From NCBI RefSeq assembly GCF_020731355.1, contig NZ_JAJFZK010000002.1, positions 186,001 through 250,000 on the forward strand: 64,000 bases of DNA, in the 5' to 3' direction. Below, piece after piece: positions 36,635 through 46,228 of the stretch. The position numbers were made by a program, and so were the translations under genes. This stretch comes from Bacillus sp. REN16. Its GTDB lineage: Bacteria > Bacillota > Bacilli > Bacillales > Bacillaceae_L. Numbering within the stretch: the stretch's first letter is position 1; every line of letters begins with the position of its first letter. The notes below the pieces were generated by a model. The model had not been told where the DNA came from, made no database searches, and saw nothing but the letters and a program-made list of their open reading frames with translations.

Positions 36635-39211
36635 CTATTTATCACTTTCTTGAATCATTTCATTTTCTAGATGATTGCCAATTAATTCTAATGCCATTAT
36701 TGTATTTAAGCACCACTGGGAAGTTGTATTAGTTGTAATCCCTGGAATTTCAATCAATTTCCTCCACGACATTACTTCGTGTTCTTTTATAGGTAAATCC
36801 ATTTCACTGATTTCTTTCTGTAATAATAAATTCCAAGCTTTTTTTGCTAGATTTGCATCTTGTTTCTTGGCAGCAGCATAAGCAACCATGCCTGAAGCTA
36901 ACATCGGCAAACTGAAAAGTCTGTTGTGCAATTTACCATTACTTCTTTTTAATTTCTCTTCGTTACTTAGCACGTAGAATTCGCCAAATTCGGTTAGCAT
37001 CTTTTCCCATTCCTCATCATCTAAAAGCTCAGCTATCTCAAACCAAGCCTGTGGACCTCCAAAAGCAACAACCATATGATATCCCCCTTCATTTCCATCT
37101 CCCATATGATGAAGGGTGCTAGTCAACGGATCATAACCGAATGTTGGTCCAGACAATAAGCGTAATGGTAATTGCTTCAGCTTCTCAATTCCTACTAAAA
37201 TTTTATCCTTATACACATTGTTTTCTGTTCTTTCCCATTCTGAAAGCCAATTTGAGCAAAAGGCAGCCCAATCAGGCCCTACCCGTGCATGGGTCGTAAA
37301 CTGATCATTATTATAAAATTCACGCATTGGATCAAGATTTAAAAGTGCTTGATCTGCATCCCGAACATCAGTTAACAAATCTCTTGTCCGTTCGTCTGTT
37401 GTCAAAAAGTAATAGAATTTATGAAGACCTGCCATACTAATTCGAGCTTCTTTACAGCCACATCCCCAATGTACAACATTATGTCTCGAACCTAAGCCCT
37501 TATACTCACCTAAATGATAACAATCCACTTCACTAGTATGACGTGTCATTGCCTCTGCCATTTTAAAAATATCTTCTCTTCCGGACCTTAAAAATGAATA
37601 CCAAAGCCAAATATTCGGTACTAATTCAGTGTTTTGCCAAGCAAATCCTCCTAAATCATATCTCCATTGGTGACGAATCGGATCATATGTATGCATGACA
37701 TCACCGTAGTTCCAGAATCCGTACCATCTACGTTGTTCTATTTCCTTTTTATAAAATAAGAAAGCTTCATTTAATTGTTCTTCTAGATATGCTTTCGCCG
37801 GGCTGCTTGTATCTGGTAAACTCCACACACCAAGTGCTTTTGTTTGATAATAGTATTCAGGTTCGCAAACAAGTAACATGGATGATTGCCAATCATCAAC
37901 ACGATCTTCCAATTGAGCATTTGTTGGTTGAGTGGAAAAGTAGTGTAAAAATACCTCACTTGTGTTTGCAATCCCATGCGGAGTTGCACGCATTTCATCA
38001 AACCCTTCATATGCACTAACAACATGTGTTTCTGTGTTATAATGCCGGAAATCCATTGCTTCAGAATCTGGCGACCAAAACCATATTTTTAATTTGGAGG
38101 TAGAACCGCTTAAATTTGAAACTTCTAATGAGGAAGGGTGCTTCTGCCAAAAGTTCTTTAATCCTAATGCCATTCCCCCATCTTGACCACCCATATATAC
38201 AAGGCCTTTTGCTCTCTTTCCATGGGTCGCTTCAATCCAGGAATTCCTCTGATTTGTACGTTTTACGATTCGATAATGATCAGCTGAATCTTGAATAATT
38301 TTATAATCATTCCAAACAGCATTCTGTTTCACATGTTCAAGTAACGCGGAATTTTCCTCATCAAACAAATTGATTACTTCTCCATCTATTTGTTTCTTAT
38401 ATAAACCATTCGCATTCCGGTGCCTTCTAGTTAACAATAATTGGGCAGGCTCTGAATAGAGCCCCTCATCACCAGCGTACCGAACATTCCGATTCCATGG
38501 CTCTCCACTTAACGGGATGGAAAATTCCATACCTAGTCCTTTTATAAAGTCTGTTTGGGCATCTCCATCATAAAAAAAGGTGTGAACAACCCTTATCGAT
38601 GAAGTGTTCGCATAAATATAAAATCGTAAAACAAACGGAAGTAGCGTATTATCACCTTTAATATTCTGATGAGTTCCTTCCACTTTAATAACAGATCTAA
38701 AGGGGCCCTTCTGTTCAATTGTAGTTTGAGTAATTTGACTATAAAACGGTTCTTCCTGAATGGTTTTACTGCCAAATTCCCCACTTCTTTTTTCACGAAT
38801 GACAATTAATCTACCATCAAAACCGATTAATTTCCCACCTTGTTTCATTGTTTCTATAATACTACTTCCGGTTTTATTAAATAAAATTTGCCATTCACCA
38901 TTATTTATTTCGATAGTCTTCTCTGACTCATTTACTTGTATCGCATTATCATTACTTATTTGTTCACCCAGGACCAGCTCATAAGAATCTTCGGGACTTT
39001 GGAATACAGCTGCATGTCCCGTCCATTTCACACTTCCGTCTGGCCAAAAAGCCATCGGCCAACTTTGTATGGACGTATTTTCACCTTTGTTATTAAGTAA
39101 AGTAAGCGATTGCTTCCGGTCTAATATTCCCTTTCCCCAGGGAACTCCCCATGATACTCCTGTATTCTCTTTCGGTTTGTGTTGGAGCCACTTAATTTTC
39201 ACGTTATTCAC
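36635..39211 (-). CDS. yetA: PL26-type exo-rhamnogalacturonan lyase, YetA-like
   Basis: 858 residues (B. subtilis YetA 857). The N-terminus VKIKWLQHKPKENTGVSWGVPWGKG and WPDGSVKWTGHAA match the RIFT-barrel first domain of the PcRGLX/YetA family; a catalytic (alpha/alpha) region follows (YHLGEYKGLGSRHNVVHWGCG). The characterised fungal member PcRGLX (PL26) is an exo-acting rhamnogalacturonan lyase. There is no signal peptide, so it works on imported oligosaccharides. It follows the PL22-type gene by 8 nt and presumably shares its promoter. Activity is inferred from family. Confidence 0.85.
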   Translation of the reverse strand: MNNVKIKWLQHKPKENTGVSWGVPWGKGILDRKQSLTLLNNKGENTSIQSWPMAFWPDGSVKWTGHAAVFQSPEDSYELVLGEQISNDNAIQVNESEKTIEINNGEWQILFNKTGSSIIETMKQGGKLIGFDGRLIVIREKRSGEFGSKTIQEEPFYSQITQTTIEQKGPFRSVIKVEGTHQNIKGDNTLLPFVLRFYIYANTSSIRVVHTFFYDGDAQTDFIKGLGMEFSIPLSGEPWNRNVRYAGDEGLYSEPAQLLLTRRHRNANGLYKKQIDGEVINLFDEENSALLEHVKQNAVWNDYKIIQDSADHYRIVKRTNQRNSWIEATHGKRAKGLVYMGGQDGGMALGLKNFWQKHPSSLEVSNLSGSTSKLKIWFWSPDSEAMDFRHYNTETHVVSAYEGFDEMRATPHGIANTSEVFLHYFSTQPTNAQLEDRVDDWQSSMLLVCEPEYYYQTKALGVWSLPDTSSPAKAYLEEQLNEAFLFYKKEIEQRRWYGFWNYGDVMHTYDPIRHQWRYDLGGFAWQNTELVPNIWLWYSFLRSGREDIFKMAEAMTRHTSEVDCYHLGEYKGLGSRHNVVHWGCGCKEARISMAGLHKFYYFLTTDERTRDLLTDVRDADQALLNLDPMREFYNNDQFTTHARVGPDWAAFCSNWLSEWERTENNVYKDKILVGIEKLKQLPLRLLSGPTFGYDPLTSTLHHMGDGNEGGYHMVVAFGGPQAWFEIAELLDDEEWEKMLTEFGEFYVLSNEEKLKRSNGKLHNRLFSLPMLASGMVAYAAAKKQDANLAKKAWNLLLQKEISEMDLPIKEHEVMSWRKLIEIPGITTNTTSQWCLNTIMALELIGNHLENEMIQESDK

Positions 39212-39219
39212 ATCCTTTT

Positions 39220-40416
39220 TTATGATTTTACTAATTTCCCATCTACTAGTTTTGGTAAGGTTTCAAAATCAGGTACATCTACCAAATAAACGTTCCCATA
39301 CCCACTTTGGTCGCTTGTAAATAAAATCTTTGTTCCATCTGGACTTAATCTAGGATGAACATGTATTTGTTGAACCTGAAAACTAGCACGATGTTTACAA
39401 AGAATACGAGGTCCTTCCATTCCATGATCTGTATTCCTCCAAAGGAAAATGCAATCCTGATATCTCTCACCATGATAAGCACTGGATTGTTGTCCATCTC
39501 CAACTATGAGAGTGGAATCATTTGAGTGGATATGCATATTTTGATATGGAAAATCAAAATCTTCACATTCCGAGTTATCAAATTTAGCAAAGCCAATAAA
39601 TTTGCCATCTTTTCGTTCCAGTGAATCAGTAAAGCCATGATAACCAATGTGAATTCCATCTGCATGCCAATATTCATGTCCCGCAAATTGATTTGGCTCT
39701 CCTTCACGGAGTTTCCAAAACTCATCTGTTTCAATATTCAAAACCCAAATTCGATGATCGACTCTTTCCCAGGGACCTTCATGGCAGAATGTGATCAGAT
39801 TTGGCTTCGTAGGTGAAGCATTCACATGACCAATCCAACGTTTCTCTTCATGGACAACACTTGAAACTCCCGTTTCAAGTGAAAGTAAATAGATTTGACA
39901 ATGAGGTCTTGCTTCCTCCATTTCTTCAAATCCAACATATCCCCCGGATAGATTGCTTTTGATCTTTTTCGATAAATCCTCCGTTAGTCCAAAACACAGA
40001 TATTTCCCATCAGATGTACAGCTTAAATTGCTAAATTGATAGCCTTCTGGAAGTGTAAATATCTCTTTTTCATCATATGTATCCAGATTAAGTGAGATAA
40101 TAACACTATTCAAAGTAAAATAAGCTTCATTTTTCACTGGATTAATATATGTACCTTGAATACCCTTGGATTCGTTTCGGTCCAGGTCTGTAAGCTGTAT
40201 GATTTCTCCGTTTATTAAATTCAGGCTATAGAGATTTGTACAATTACCACGATCAGAACCAAACAGCAATTTTGAGCCATTATCATACCAACCATTATTG
40301 GTAAAATAGAGATGAAAATTATGTGCCATGTAGTTTGTCAATTGCTTTATCGGAAGCCCTGTTATCGTATCTTTAAATTCTGTCCATTCACATGGCCAGA
40401 CTGTCCCTTTACTCAT
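39220..40416 (-). CDS. PL22 oligogalacturonate lyase-like protein
   Basis: 398 residues from the ATG at 40416 (AAGAGGCG upstream). It shows a seven-bladed beta-propeller pattern with repeated LYSLNL, IYLLSL and RIWVLNI strands, and the PL22 marks FGSDRGNCTNLY, HEGPWERVDHRIW and GHEYWHADGIHIGYHG. Oligogalacturonate lyase (Ogl) splits short galacturonides in the cytoplasm with Mn2+ bound by His residues. The neighbours (PL26 after it) suggest action on lyase products; it could instead be specific for RG-I disaccharides. Cytoplasmic. Confidence 0.83.
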   Translation of the reverse strand: MSKGTVWPCEWTEFKDTITGLPIKQLTNYMAHNFHLYFTNNGWYDNGSKLLFGSDRGNCTNLYSLNLINGEIIQLTDLDRNESKGIQGTYINPVKNEAYFTLNSVIISLNLDTYDEKEIFTLPEGYQFSNLSCTSDGKYLCFGLTEDLSKKIKSNLSGGYVGFEEMEEARPHCQIYLLSLETGVSSVVHEEKRWIGHVNASPTKPNLITFCHEGPWERVDHRIWVLNIETDEFWKLREGEPNQFAGHEYWHADGIHIGYHGFTDSLERKDGKFIGFAKFDNSECEDFDFPYQNMHIHSNDSTLIVGDGQQSSAYHGERYQDCIFLWRNTDHGMEGPRILCKHRASFQVQQIHVHPRLSPDGTKILFTSDQSGYGNVYLVDVPDFETLPKLVDGKLVKS

Positions 40417-40504
40417 TAAAAACGCCTCTTTTCTTTTTAAAATCAACTGAAAATAAAAATTTGGTTACTTATAACCTTACAAGCGCTATATTTTTCTATC
40501 AATA

Positions 40505-40515
40505 ATACATTTTTG
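40505..40515 (-). promoter_or_regulatory. CAAAAATGTAT motif upstream of the PL22 gene
   Basis: The minus strand reads CAAAAATGTAT, identical to the plus-strand copy at 50801-50811 and one base different from the copy at 48993-49004. It is about 90 nt before the start and oriented towards the gene. Possible regulator site (YtdP-like?) or chance in AT-rich DNA. Confidence 0.35.
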
Positions 40516-40555
40516 CGGATGTATCCTTAGCAAGAAATGTATATTTAACCAAAGA

Positions 40556-40581
40556 AAGACTACCTTAGTTATGGTAGTCTT
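40556..40581 (-). terminator. Terminator after rhaM
   Basis: AAGACTACC (40556-40564) pairs with GGTAGTCTT (40573-40581) and on the minus strand is followed by TCTTTGG. It separates the rhaM operon from the PL22-PL26 operon. Confidence 0.65.
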
Positions 40582-40629
40582 TTGGGTGAATATGGTAGTC
40601 GATGACTTTATATTCATATGCAATTTTTA

Positions 40630-40944
40630 TTAATCCAGATAAAACACTTGCTTTAATTCTTTTGAAACTGGACTATTGTCTGGATTTGTTTCCATAATGT
40701 CTTTCATGTACGCCCACCACTTTTGACAAACTTCTGTTTGAGACACGGCATCCCATTTTTCTTCACTCTCGATTTCGACATAGGCAAATAGATTACTTGT
40801 TTTCTCATCTAGAAAAATGGAATAATGATGTGCTCCATGATTTTTTAATTCCTTCGCCATCTCTGGCCACAGTTCATCATGGCGTTTTTTATACTCCTCA
40901 TGACAGTCCTCAAATACTTTCATGACAGATGCTTTTCGAATCAT
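40630..40944 (-). CDS. rhaM: L-rhamnose mutarotase
   Basis: 104 residues from the ATG at 40944 (GGAGGAG 8 nt upstream), the standard RhaM length; a TTG six bases earlier is the alternative. It has the RhaM marks [31 protein letters not shown] and a WW dyad in [12 protein letters not shown]. It interconverts alpha and beta anomers of L-rhamnose, speeding use of rhamnose freed from the RG-I backbone. It is the last gene after GH42-B. No rhamnose isomerase or kinase gene lies in this window, so those must be elsewhere. Confidence 0.93.
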   Translation of the reverse strand: MIRKASVMKVFEDCHEEYKKRHDELWPEMAKELKNHGAHHYSIFLDEKTSNLFAYVEIESEEKWDAVSQTEVCQKWWAYMKDIMETNPDNSPVSKELKQVFYLD

Positions 40945-40965
40945 TGTCAATTCTCCTCCCCTATC

Positions 40966-42957
40966 CTAATTCTCATCAAATTTAATGACTTTATATTCGA
41001 ATCTTTCCACTTCTAATGTCCCTTGATTCACCTGGGTTTGCGTCAGCATGTCAATCCCTTTTTTCGGTAATGTCACACTTCCGCCATTACCATCCATATT
41101 GACAATAAACCATACAGTGTACCCATCTCCACTTCTTGGGGCTACGATTGTCCCTTTTGTTACGTCTGTTCGAAGAGTAACATCGGCCACTTCGGAATAA
41201 TGGTCAATTAGTTTCTTTAACAGAGCATCTCCTTCATCCCCTATTGGCATGGAGCCGAGCATGACGATTTTTCCTTTTCCAAGTTTGCGCTCTGTAATAA
41301 ATGATTTTCCATTGGACAAGCCTTCCTCAATCGTTCCAATTGCCGTGTCCGGATTGTATTCAAATACGGAACTCCACAATCCTAATGGAGCTGACACATC
41401 AAATGCACGTCCCACTGTACTCGTATCATCCATTGGATAGGTGAATAATACTTCAACGCCTGCCAATTCCTCGAGCTTACCTAACGCTCGATCCGTATGA
41501 ATGGTATGCTCTTCCGTACGGCCTCCAGTAAGCGGACCGACAATCCATACTCCGCCATTTTCAACATACTCTTTTGCTTTGGCTAAATAATCATCAGAAA
41601 TATAATGAATAAATGGCGTAAACAACACTTTATAACCGTCTAGGCTTGCCCCTTCTGGAATCACGTCTCTATGGATTCCCATGGACAGAATACGTTCATA
41701 AAAATCAGTCACTAAGCCACGGTGATTTAACTTTCGATGTGGCTCTGTTTTTAAAAATGCTTTTGCCCGATCAGAATATGTAATTGCCACTTCTGCCTGA
41801 GTAGGTCTTGTTGAGAGAATAATAGGTTCTATTTCTTTTCTCATTTCCTCTACCTTTAATACATTATCATAGCCTATCGTTGGTTTTCCCCACGCACTAA
41901 TGACTGAACCATGCGGTTGTTCACACCCTGCTCTTTGCTGCCTCCACAGCCAATAACAGAAAGCTTCAGCACCTAATGCATAGGCAGCAACCGCTTCAGA
42001 TCTTAAATATCCATCAGGATGTGGATTTCCACTGCTTACTAATGAAGCTGCATGTGATGTAGAGGTTTCCATAATCCAAAAGTCTTTACCCTTTTTAAAG
42101 TTTCGATACAAATCGCTATTTATAAGGTAAGCTGGATAATTGCCGATCGAAGCATATGTATCAAAAGATGCAAAGTCTAGGTTTTCAAATAATCTTTCAT
42201 TATCAACACTAAATACAACACTACTATTATGGGTAATTGGCGCACTTGAATAGTTTCGAATGATTTCAGCTTGTTCATCAGAAAACTCAGCGATTTTCTC
42301 CATTGAAAAGAGTTGGTACATGGTACTTAATGATGAGTTGTGTAAAAAAGGAGCCGGTCCCGGCTGTGGCACTTGTTCAAAGCTCTGGTAAGCTTCACTC
42401 CAAATATCAGCACCCCATGCATCATTCAAATTTTCGATGGTAACATAACGTTCCTCTAACCATTGATGCCATAAATGCTTACATGTCTCACACATACACT
42501 CACTTACATGAGCTTTAAATTCATTGTCGATTTGCCATCCAATTAAACCAGGTAATTTTCCAACTGATTTTGCAATATGTCCCGTAATAATTGCTGCTCG
42601 TTCCCTAAAATAAGAATTATTCGTGCACGGATGTTGTCTTGAGCCATGCCCCATTACTGTCCCGTTGTGATCGACATACATTCTTTCTGGATGACCATGT
42701 GACAACCAGATTGGAGGTGTTGGTGTTGGCGTACACATCACAGTTTCAATCCCATTTTCAAAGAGCTTAGTAATGATATTCACAAAAAAGCTGATATCTA
42801 TTTTTCCCTCTTCTGGCTCCATTGTTGACCAAGCAAATTCACCGATTCGAACTACATTTATACCAGTCTCTTTCATTAACTTCATATCCTGCTCAATGAC
42901 TTCTTCATTCCAAAGCTCAGGGTAATATGCTGCCCCGTGATATAGTTTTTTCCCCAT
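40966..42957 (-). CDS. yesZ: GH42 beta-galactosidase (module B)
   Basis: 663 residues from the ATG at 42957, exactly the length of B. subtilis YesZ. The acid/base lies in WQIDNEF (about E146), the nucleophile in FWIMETST (about E297), and the Zn-site cysteines at about 111, 154, 156, 159. It is highly similar to the GH42 at 2363 throughout, so the two arose by duplication or exchange; differences cluster in the second half. AAGGCGG precedes the start. It follows the intracellular PL11 gene by 18 nt and is followed by rhaM. It releases galactose from imported RG-I fragments. Confidence 0.93.
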   Translation of the reverse strand: MGKKLYHGAAYYPELWNEEVIEQDMKLMKETGINVVRIGEFAWSTMEPEEGKIDISFFVNIITKLFENGIETVMCTPTPTPPIWLSHGHPERMYVDHNGTVMGHGSRQHPCTNNSYFRERAAIITGHIAKSVGKLPGLIGWQIDNEFKAHVSECMCETCKHLWHQWLEERYVTIENLNDAWGADIWSEAYQSFEQVPQPGPAPFLHNSSLSTMYQLFSMEKIAEFSDEQAEIIRNYSSAPITHNSSVVFSVDNERLFENLDFASFDTYASIGNYPAYLINSDLYRNFKKGKDFWIMETSTSHAASLVSSGNPHPDGYLRSEAVAAYALGAEAFCYWLWRQQRAGCEQPHGSVISAWGKPTIGYDNVLKVEEMRKEIEPIILSTRPTQAEVAITYSDRAKAFLKTEPHRKLNHRGLVTDFYERILSMGIHRDVIPEGASLDGYKVLFTPFIHYISDDYLAKAKEYVENGGVWIVGPLTGGRTEEHTIHTDRALGKLEELAGVEVLFTYPMDDTSTVGRAFDVSAPLGLWSSVFEYNPDTAIGTIEEGLSNGKSFITERKLGKGKIVMLGSMPIGDEGDALLKKLIDHYSEVADVTLRTDVTKGTIVAPRSGDGYTVWFIVNMDGNGGSVTLPKKGIDMLTQTQVNQGTLEVERFEYKVIKFDEN

Positions 42958-42975
42958 CACTATCCGCCTTCCCTT

Positions 42976-44817
42976 CTATTTTTTGTTTTTTACCTCATAT
43001 ATGCTTGGAACAGGCGGTCTTTCCATTCCATGCCCTAAATAAAAACTTGGATGTGGCGGCTGATTGTAGGCGACGTTTTGCCATGCTACACCTAATCGAT
43101 ATACCGGGTCATGCATCAACGTAAAGATAGTGTGCTCGGTCAAATCTGTCGTTGTATAAATTCGGAGTGCACTGCTATCCTCAGTTCGCCAGATGACTTC
43201 CTCTCGCCAGTCCCCAAAAAGGTCAGCCTGTAAGCAAGGATTTCCTTTCGTTCCATTATTCGAACGTGTTCCTTCTGCTGTTAATAGATTAATAAGTTTT
43301 CCATTCTCATAATCCCATTTTTCGATCTTGCCAATTCCAATCCCTGTTTCCATATCATAGTCATGGTCCAGAAGCTCGCGAAGCAAATCCCCATCCCACC
43401 AAATTGCAAAATTAAAGGATTGAGGGTTTGTGTCGGAAATTTTTTCTCCCGTACTGCTGTATAGTCCAGCACCACCAGATTTCCAATGAGTGGATGACCA
43501 TAATTCTGCCCCATCATAACGGGGATCTATATCCGCTGCCATTCCCCTGCCAACATCCTCAACCGATGGAATACTCCATAAAATCTCACCGGTGGCTGCA
43601 TCATGAATTTCCGTTCCGTCTTTCTGTGGAACCTCATGCACTTGGAAGATTTCTAACCCTGGTCGATTTGGATTTAAGTTACTTACATGCATCGCATCGC
43701 CATGTCCTAATCCTGTTGTATAAAGTCCTTTACCATCATGATCAATCACACATGAACCGTAAATGATTTCATCTTTTCCATCTTGATCCACATCGGCAAC
43801 ACTTACACTGTGATTTCCTTGTCCTGAGTAGCCTTCGTTACCAGGTTCAAGACTATCAAACGTCCATACTTTTGTTAGTTCTCCATCTCTCCAATTATAA
43901 GCAGCTAGAACTGCTCGTGTATAATAACCGCGGCACATCACAATACTTGGTCTTACTCCATCAAGGTACGCAACACAGGCAAGAAAACGGTCAACACGGT
44001 TCCCTTCATCATCGCCCCAATCGATTCCCTTGCCTCTAGGTGGATCATAATCAGTTGTAACAAGAGCTTTACCAGTTGCCCCCTCAAAAACGGTTAAATA
44101 CTCTGGCCCCTCCAAGATAAAACCGTCTGTGTTACGGAAATCAGCATCAGCGTCACCAATCACTTCTCCAACCCCATCTACTGTTCCATCTGCTGTTTTA
44201 CAGACAACCTCTGCTTTTCCATCTCCGTCAAAGTCATAAACTAAAAATTGTGTGTAATGAGCACCCGCACGAATATTTTTTCCTAAATCAATTCTCCAGA
44301 GTTGGGTTCCATTCAACTTATAGGCATCCAAGTAAACATTGCCTGTATAGCCTTTATGCGCATTGTCATGTGAATTAGTAGGGTCCCATTTTAGAATGAT
44401 TTCATATTCTCCATCCCCATCAACATCACCCACACTTGCATCATTTGCATGATAGGTATATTGAACACCGTCTGGACTTGTTCCACCTTCTGGCTTATTA
44501 AGGGGAACGGTTAAATAACTGGTATCCCAAACATCAACTGTCTCGGATGGTGAACGTTCTCCAGTTTTTAAAACGGCACTGACATAATAAGATGAACTCG
44601 AACGACCATCATGATCTAAATAATTAGTAGTGGTAATAGGAGAAGAATTCACCTTTTGACCATCACGGTAAAGATTAAAAGTAAGCTCTTCATTGAACTC
44701 AGTTCCTAACAATCGCCAGCCTATATACACACCATCTTCAACCTTTACTGCAACTAATCCGCGATTCAAGCTTTCCATCTGACGCTTTTCTTGGAAACTA
44801 TTATTGTTTGACACCAT
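42976..44817 (-). CDS. yesX: PL11 rhamnogalacturonan lyase, intracellular (YesX-like)
   Basis: 613 residues (YesX 612). There is no signal peptide. An N-terminal beta domain (LNRGLVAVKVEDGVYIGWRLLG) is followed by the eight-bladed propeller with repeated DxDGDG calcium loops (DVDGDGEYE, DFDGDGKAE, DVDQDGKDE) and the PL11 tail DPVYRLGVAWQNVAYNQPPHPSFY. YesX is an exo-lyase releasing a disaccharide from RG chain ends; a cytosolic exo-role fits here, after import. It lies between the YteT-like oxidoreductase and GH42-B with short gaps, in one operon. Confidence 0.92.
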   Translation of the reverse strand: MVSNNNSFQEKRQMESLNRGLVAVKVEDGVYIGWRLLGTEFNEELTFNLYRDGQKVNSSPITTTNYLDHDGRSSSSYYVSAVLKTGERSPSETVDVWDTSYLTVPLNKPEGGTSPDGVQYTYHANDASVGDVDGDGEYEIILKWDPTNSHDNAHKGYTGNVYLDAYKLNGTQLWRIDLGKNIRAGAHYTQFLVYDFDGDGKAEVVCKTADGTVDGVGEVIGDADADFRNTDGFILEGPEYLTVFEGATGKALVTTDYDPPRGKGIDWGDDEGNRVDRFLACVAYLDGVRPSIVMCRGYYTRAVLAAYNWRDGELTKVWTFDSLEPGNEGYSGQGNHSVSVADVDQDGKDEIIYGSCVIDHDGKGLYTTGLGHGDAMHVSNLNPNRPGLEIFQVHEVPQKDGTEIHDAATGEILWSIPSVEDVGRGMAADIDPRYDGAELWSSTHWKSGGAGLYSSTGEKISDTNPQSFNFAIWWDGDLLRELLDHDYDMETGIGIGKIEKWDYENGKLINLLTAEGTRSNNGTKGNPCLQADLFGDWREEVIWRTEDSSALRIYTTTDLTEHTIFTLMHDPVYRLGVAWQNVAYNQPPHPSFYLGHGMERPPVPSIYEVKNKK

Positions 44818-44840
44818 TTCTACCTCCTGCTTTCATAAGC

Positions 44841-46145
44841 CTATTGATGCGTTAATTGACTTGAATTTGTAAGTAAATCTTGAATTCGCATTGGTTTATT
44901 CTCTTTTACTGAGCGCCAAACGCCTTCACCAAGTGCGATTGAATAGGCACCTTCCTTTGCACCTGCCAAAATCTCATACGGTCTGGCAGGGTCAACGCCT
45001 AAAAATAAATCCTCTTGTAAGAGTGGATCTCCCCCTCCATGTCCTCCTTCATTTTGAACAACATGGATGATTTCCTTTGATCCAAACAATGGATAATATT
45101 CAATGGTTTGTTCTGGGATAGGGAAAGGGACACGACTTGGCTCATCATATTCCATCGTTTCGATTCTTCCCTTTGTACCGTTAATCGCCAAGCGGTAGCC
45201 TTCATATGGTGTTGAGAAATTTACAGAATAGCTTAAGAAAGCACCTTTGTCATACTTAACGGTTACTGCATACGTATCTTCAATCTCAATTTCATGATCG
45301 AAAATACAAGCATCAGGTCGATAATTCGTATAGTTTTGAGCCGATTTTTCAATGCTATCTGCTTTAATATGGTCATCCTTTACTGAAATCCGATTTCTGC
45401 GGTTCGACCAACGCATATAGTACTGACAATTTTGTTTCTCTGAGCATGTGCTGCAAAAGCGATTGTCAGTTGGACTTGGATTCAGTTCCCCGTCTTTCCC
45501 AAAATAGTTTAATGCCCCGTAAGCAAAAACCTGCTCCGGTTTTTGGTCAATCCACCAATTCACTAAGTCGAAATGATGGGTTGATTTATGAATGGATAGT
45601 CCTCCCGAGAACTCCCGCTTTCGATTCCATCTTTTAAAATAACTAGCACCATGGAATGTATCAACATACCAATTTAAATCGACTGATGTGACTCGACCAA
45701 TTTTTCCTTCAAGAATCATTTCCTTGATTTTTCGATGAAATGGATTATAACGGTAGTTAAATGTGACAGTGACTTTTCCCTTACTTTTTTCCTCTGCCTC
45801 GATTACTCTTCTTGCATCATTTGCATTTGTCACCATCGGCTTTTCAGTAATCACATTTAAGTCATTCTCAAGAGCTTTTAAAATATATTCAATATGTGTG
45901 TCATCCCTGCTTGCAACAAGAACGGTATCTGGATTTGTTTCGCGAATCATCTGCTCAAACTGGTCACGTTGATAAGACGGAGTCAATGCTAAAGCTGGAA
46001 AGCTTTCTTTACACAATTCAATTCTTCGATGATCTGTATCAAGCAGACCCACAATTTGATTTTCATGAGAAAAGTTTTTAAGAATTGGATCAATATACAT
46101 TCCCATTGCTCGATTGCTAAGTCCACAAATAACTATTTTTTTCAT
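44841..46145 (-). CDS. yteT: Gfo/Idh/MocA-family oxidoreductase, YteT-like
   Basis: 434 residues (YteT 428). Rossmann domain (ICGLSNRAMGMYID), EKPMV signature (about residue 97), HKSTHHFDLVNWW in the substrate domain, plus a mid-region Cys cluster (FCSTCSEKQNC) not found in most relatives. It is the intact counterpart of the pseudogene at 23307-24588. Likely a NAD(P)-dependent sugar/uronate dehydrogenase in unsaturated uronate metabolism; substrate unknown. A terminator-like hairpin precedes it, so it may head a second transcript of the operon. Confidence 0.88.
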   Translation of the reverse strand: MKKIVICGLSNRAMGMYIDPILKNFSHENQIVGLLDTDHRRIELCKESFPALALTPSYQRDQFEQMIRETNPDTVLVASRDDTHIEYILKALENDLNVITEKPMVTNANDARRVIEAEEKSKGKVTVTFNYRYNPFHRKIKEMILEGKIGRVTSVDLNWYVDTFHGASYFKRWNRKREFSGGLSIHKSTHHFDLVNWWIDQKPEQVFAYGALNYFGKDGELNPSPTDNRFCSTCSEKQNCQYYMRWSNRRNRISVKDDHIKADSIEKSAQNYTNYRPDACIFDHEIEIEDTYAVTVKYDKGAFLSYSVNFSTPYEGYRLAINGTKGRIETMEYDEPSRVPFPIPEQTIEYYPLFGSKEIIHVVQNEGGHGGGDPLLQEDLFLGVDPARPYEILAGAKEGAYSIALGEGVWRSVKENKPMRIQDLLTNSSQLTHQ

Positions 46146-46186
46146 GACATATCCCCCGTTTATTATTCATTCGAATTGTTTGTGCA

Positions 46187-46218
46187 AAAAAGGATTATTT
46201 CTGCAAATAATCCTTTTT
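46187..46218 (-). terminator. Strong hairpin between isomerase and oxidoreductase genes
   Basis: AAAAAGGATTATTT (46187-46200) and AAATAATCCTTTTT (46205-46218) form a near-perfect 14-bp stem with a 4-nt loop and T-runs. It ends the acetylesterase-GH105-isomerase transcript, or attenuates it. Confidence 0.85.
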
Positions 46219-46228
46219 AATCCTTCAT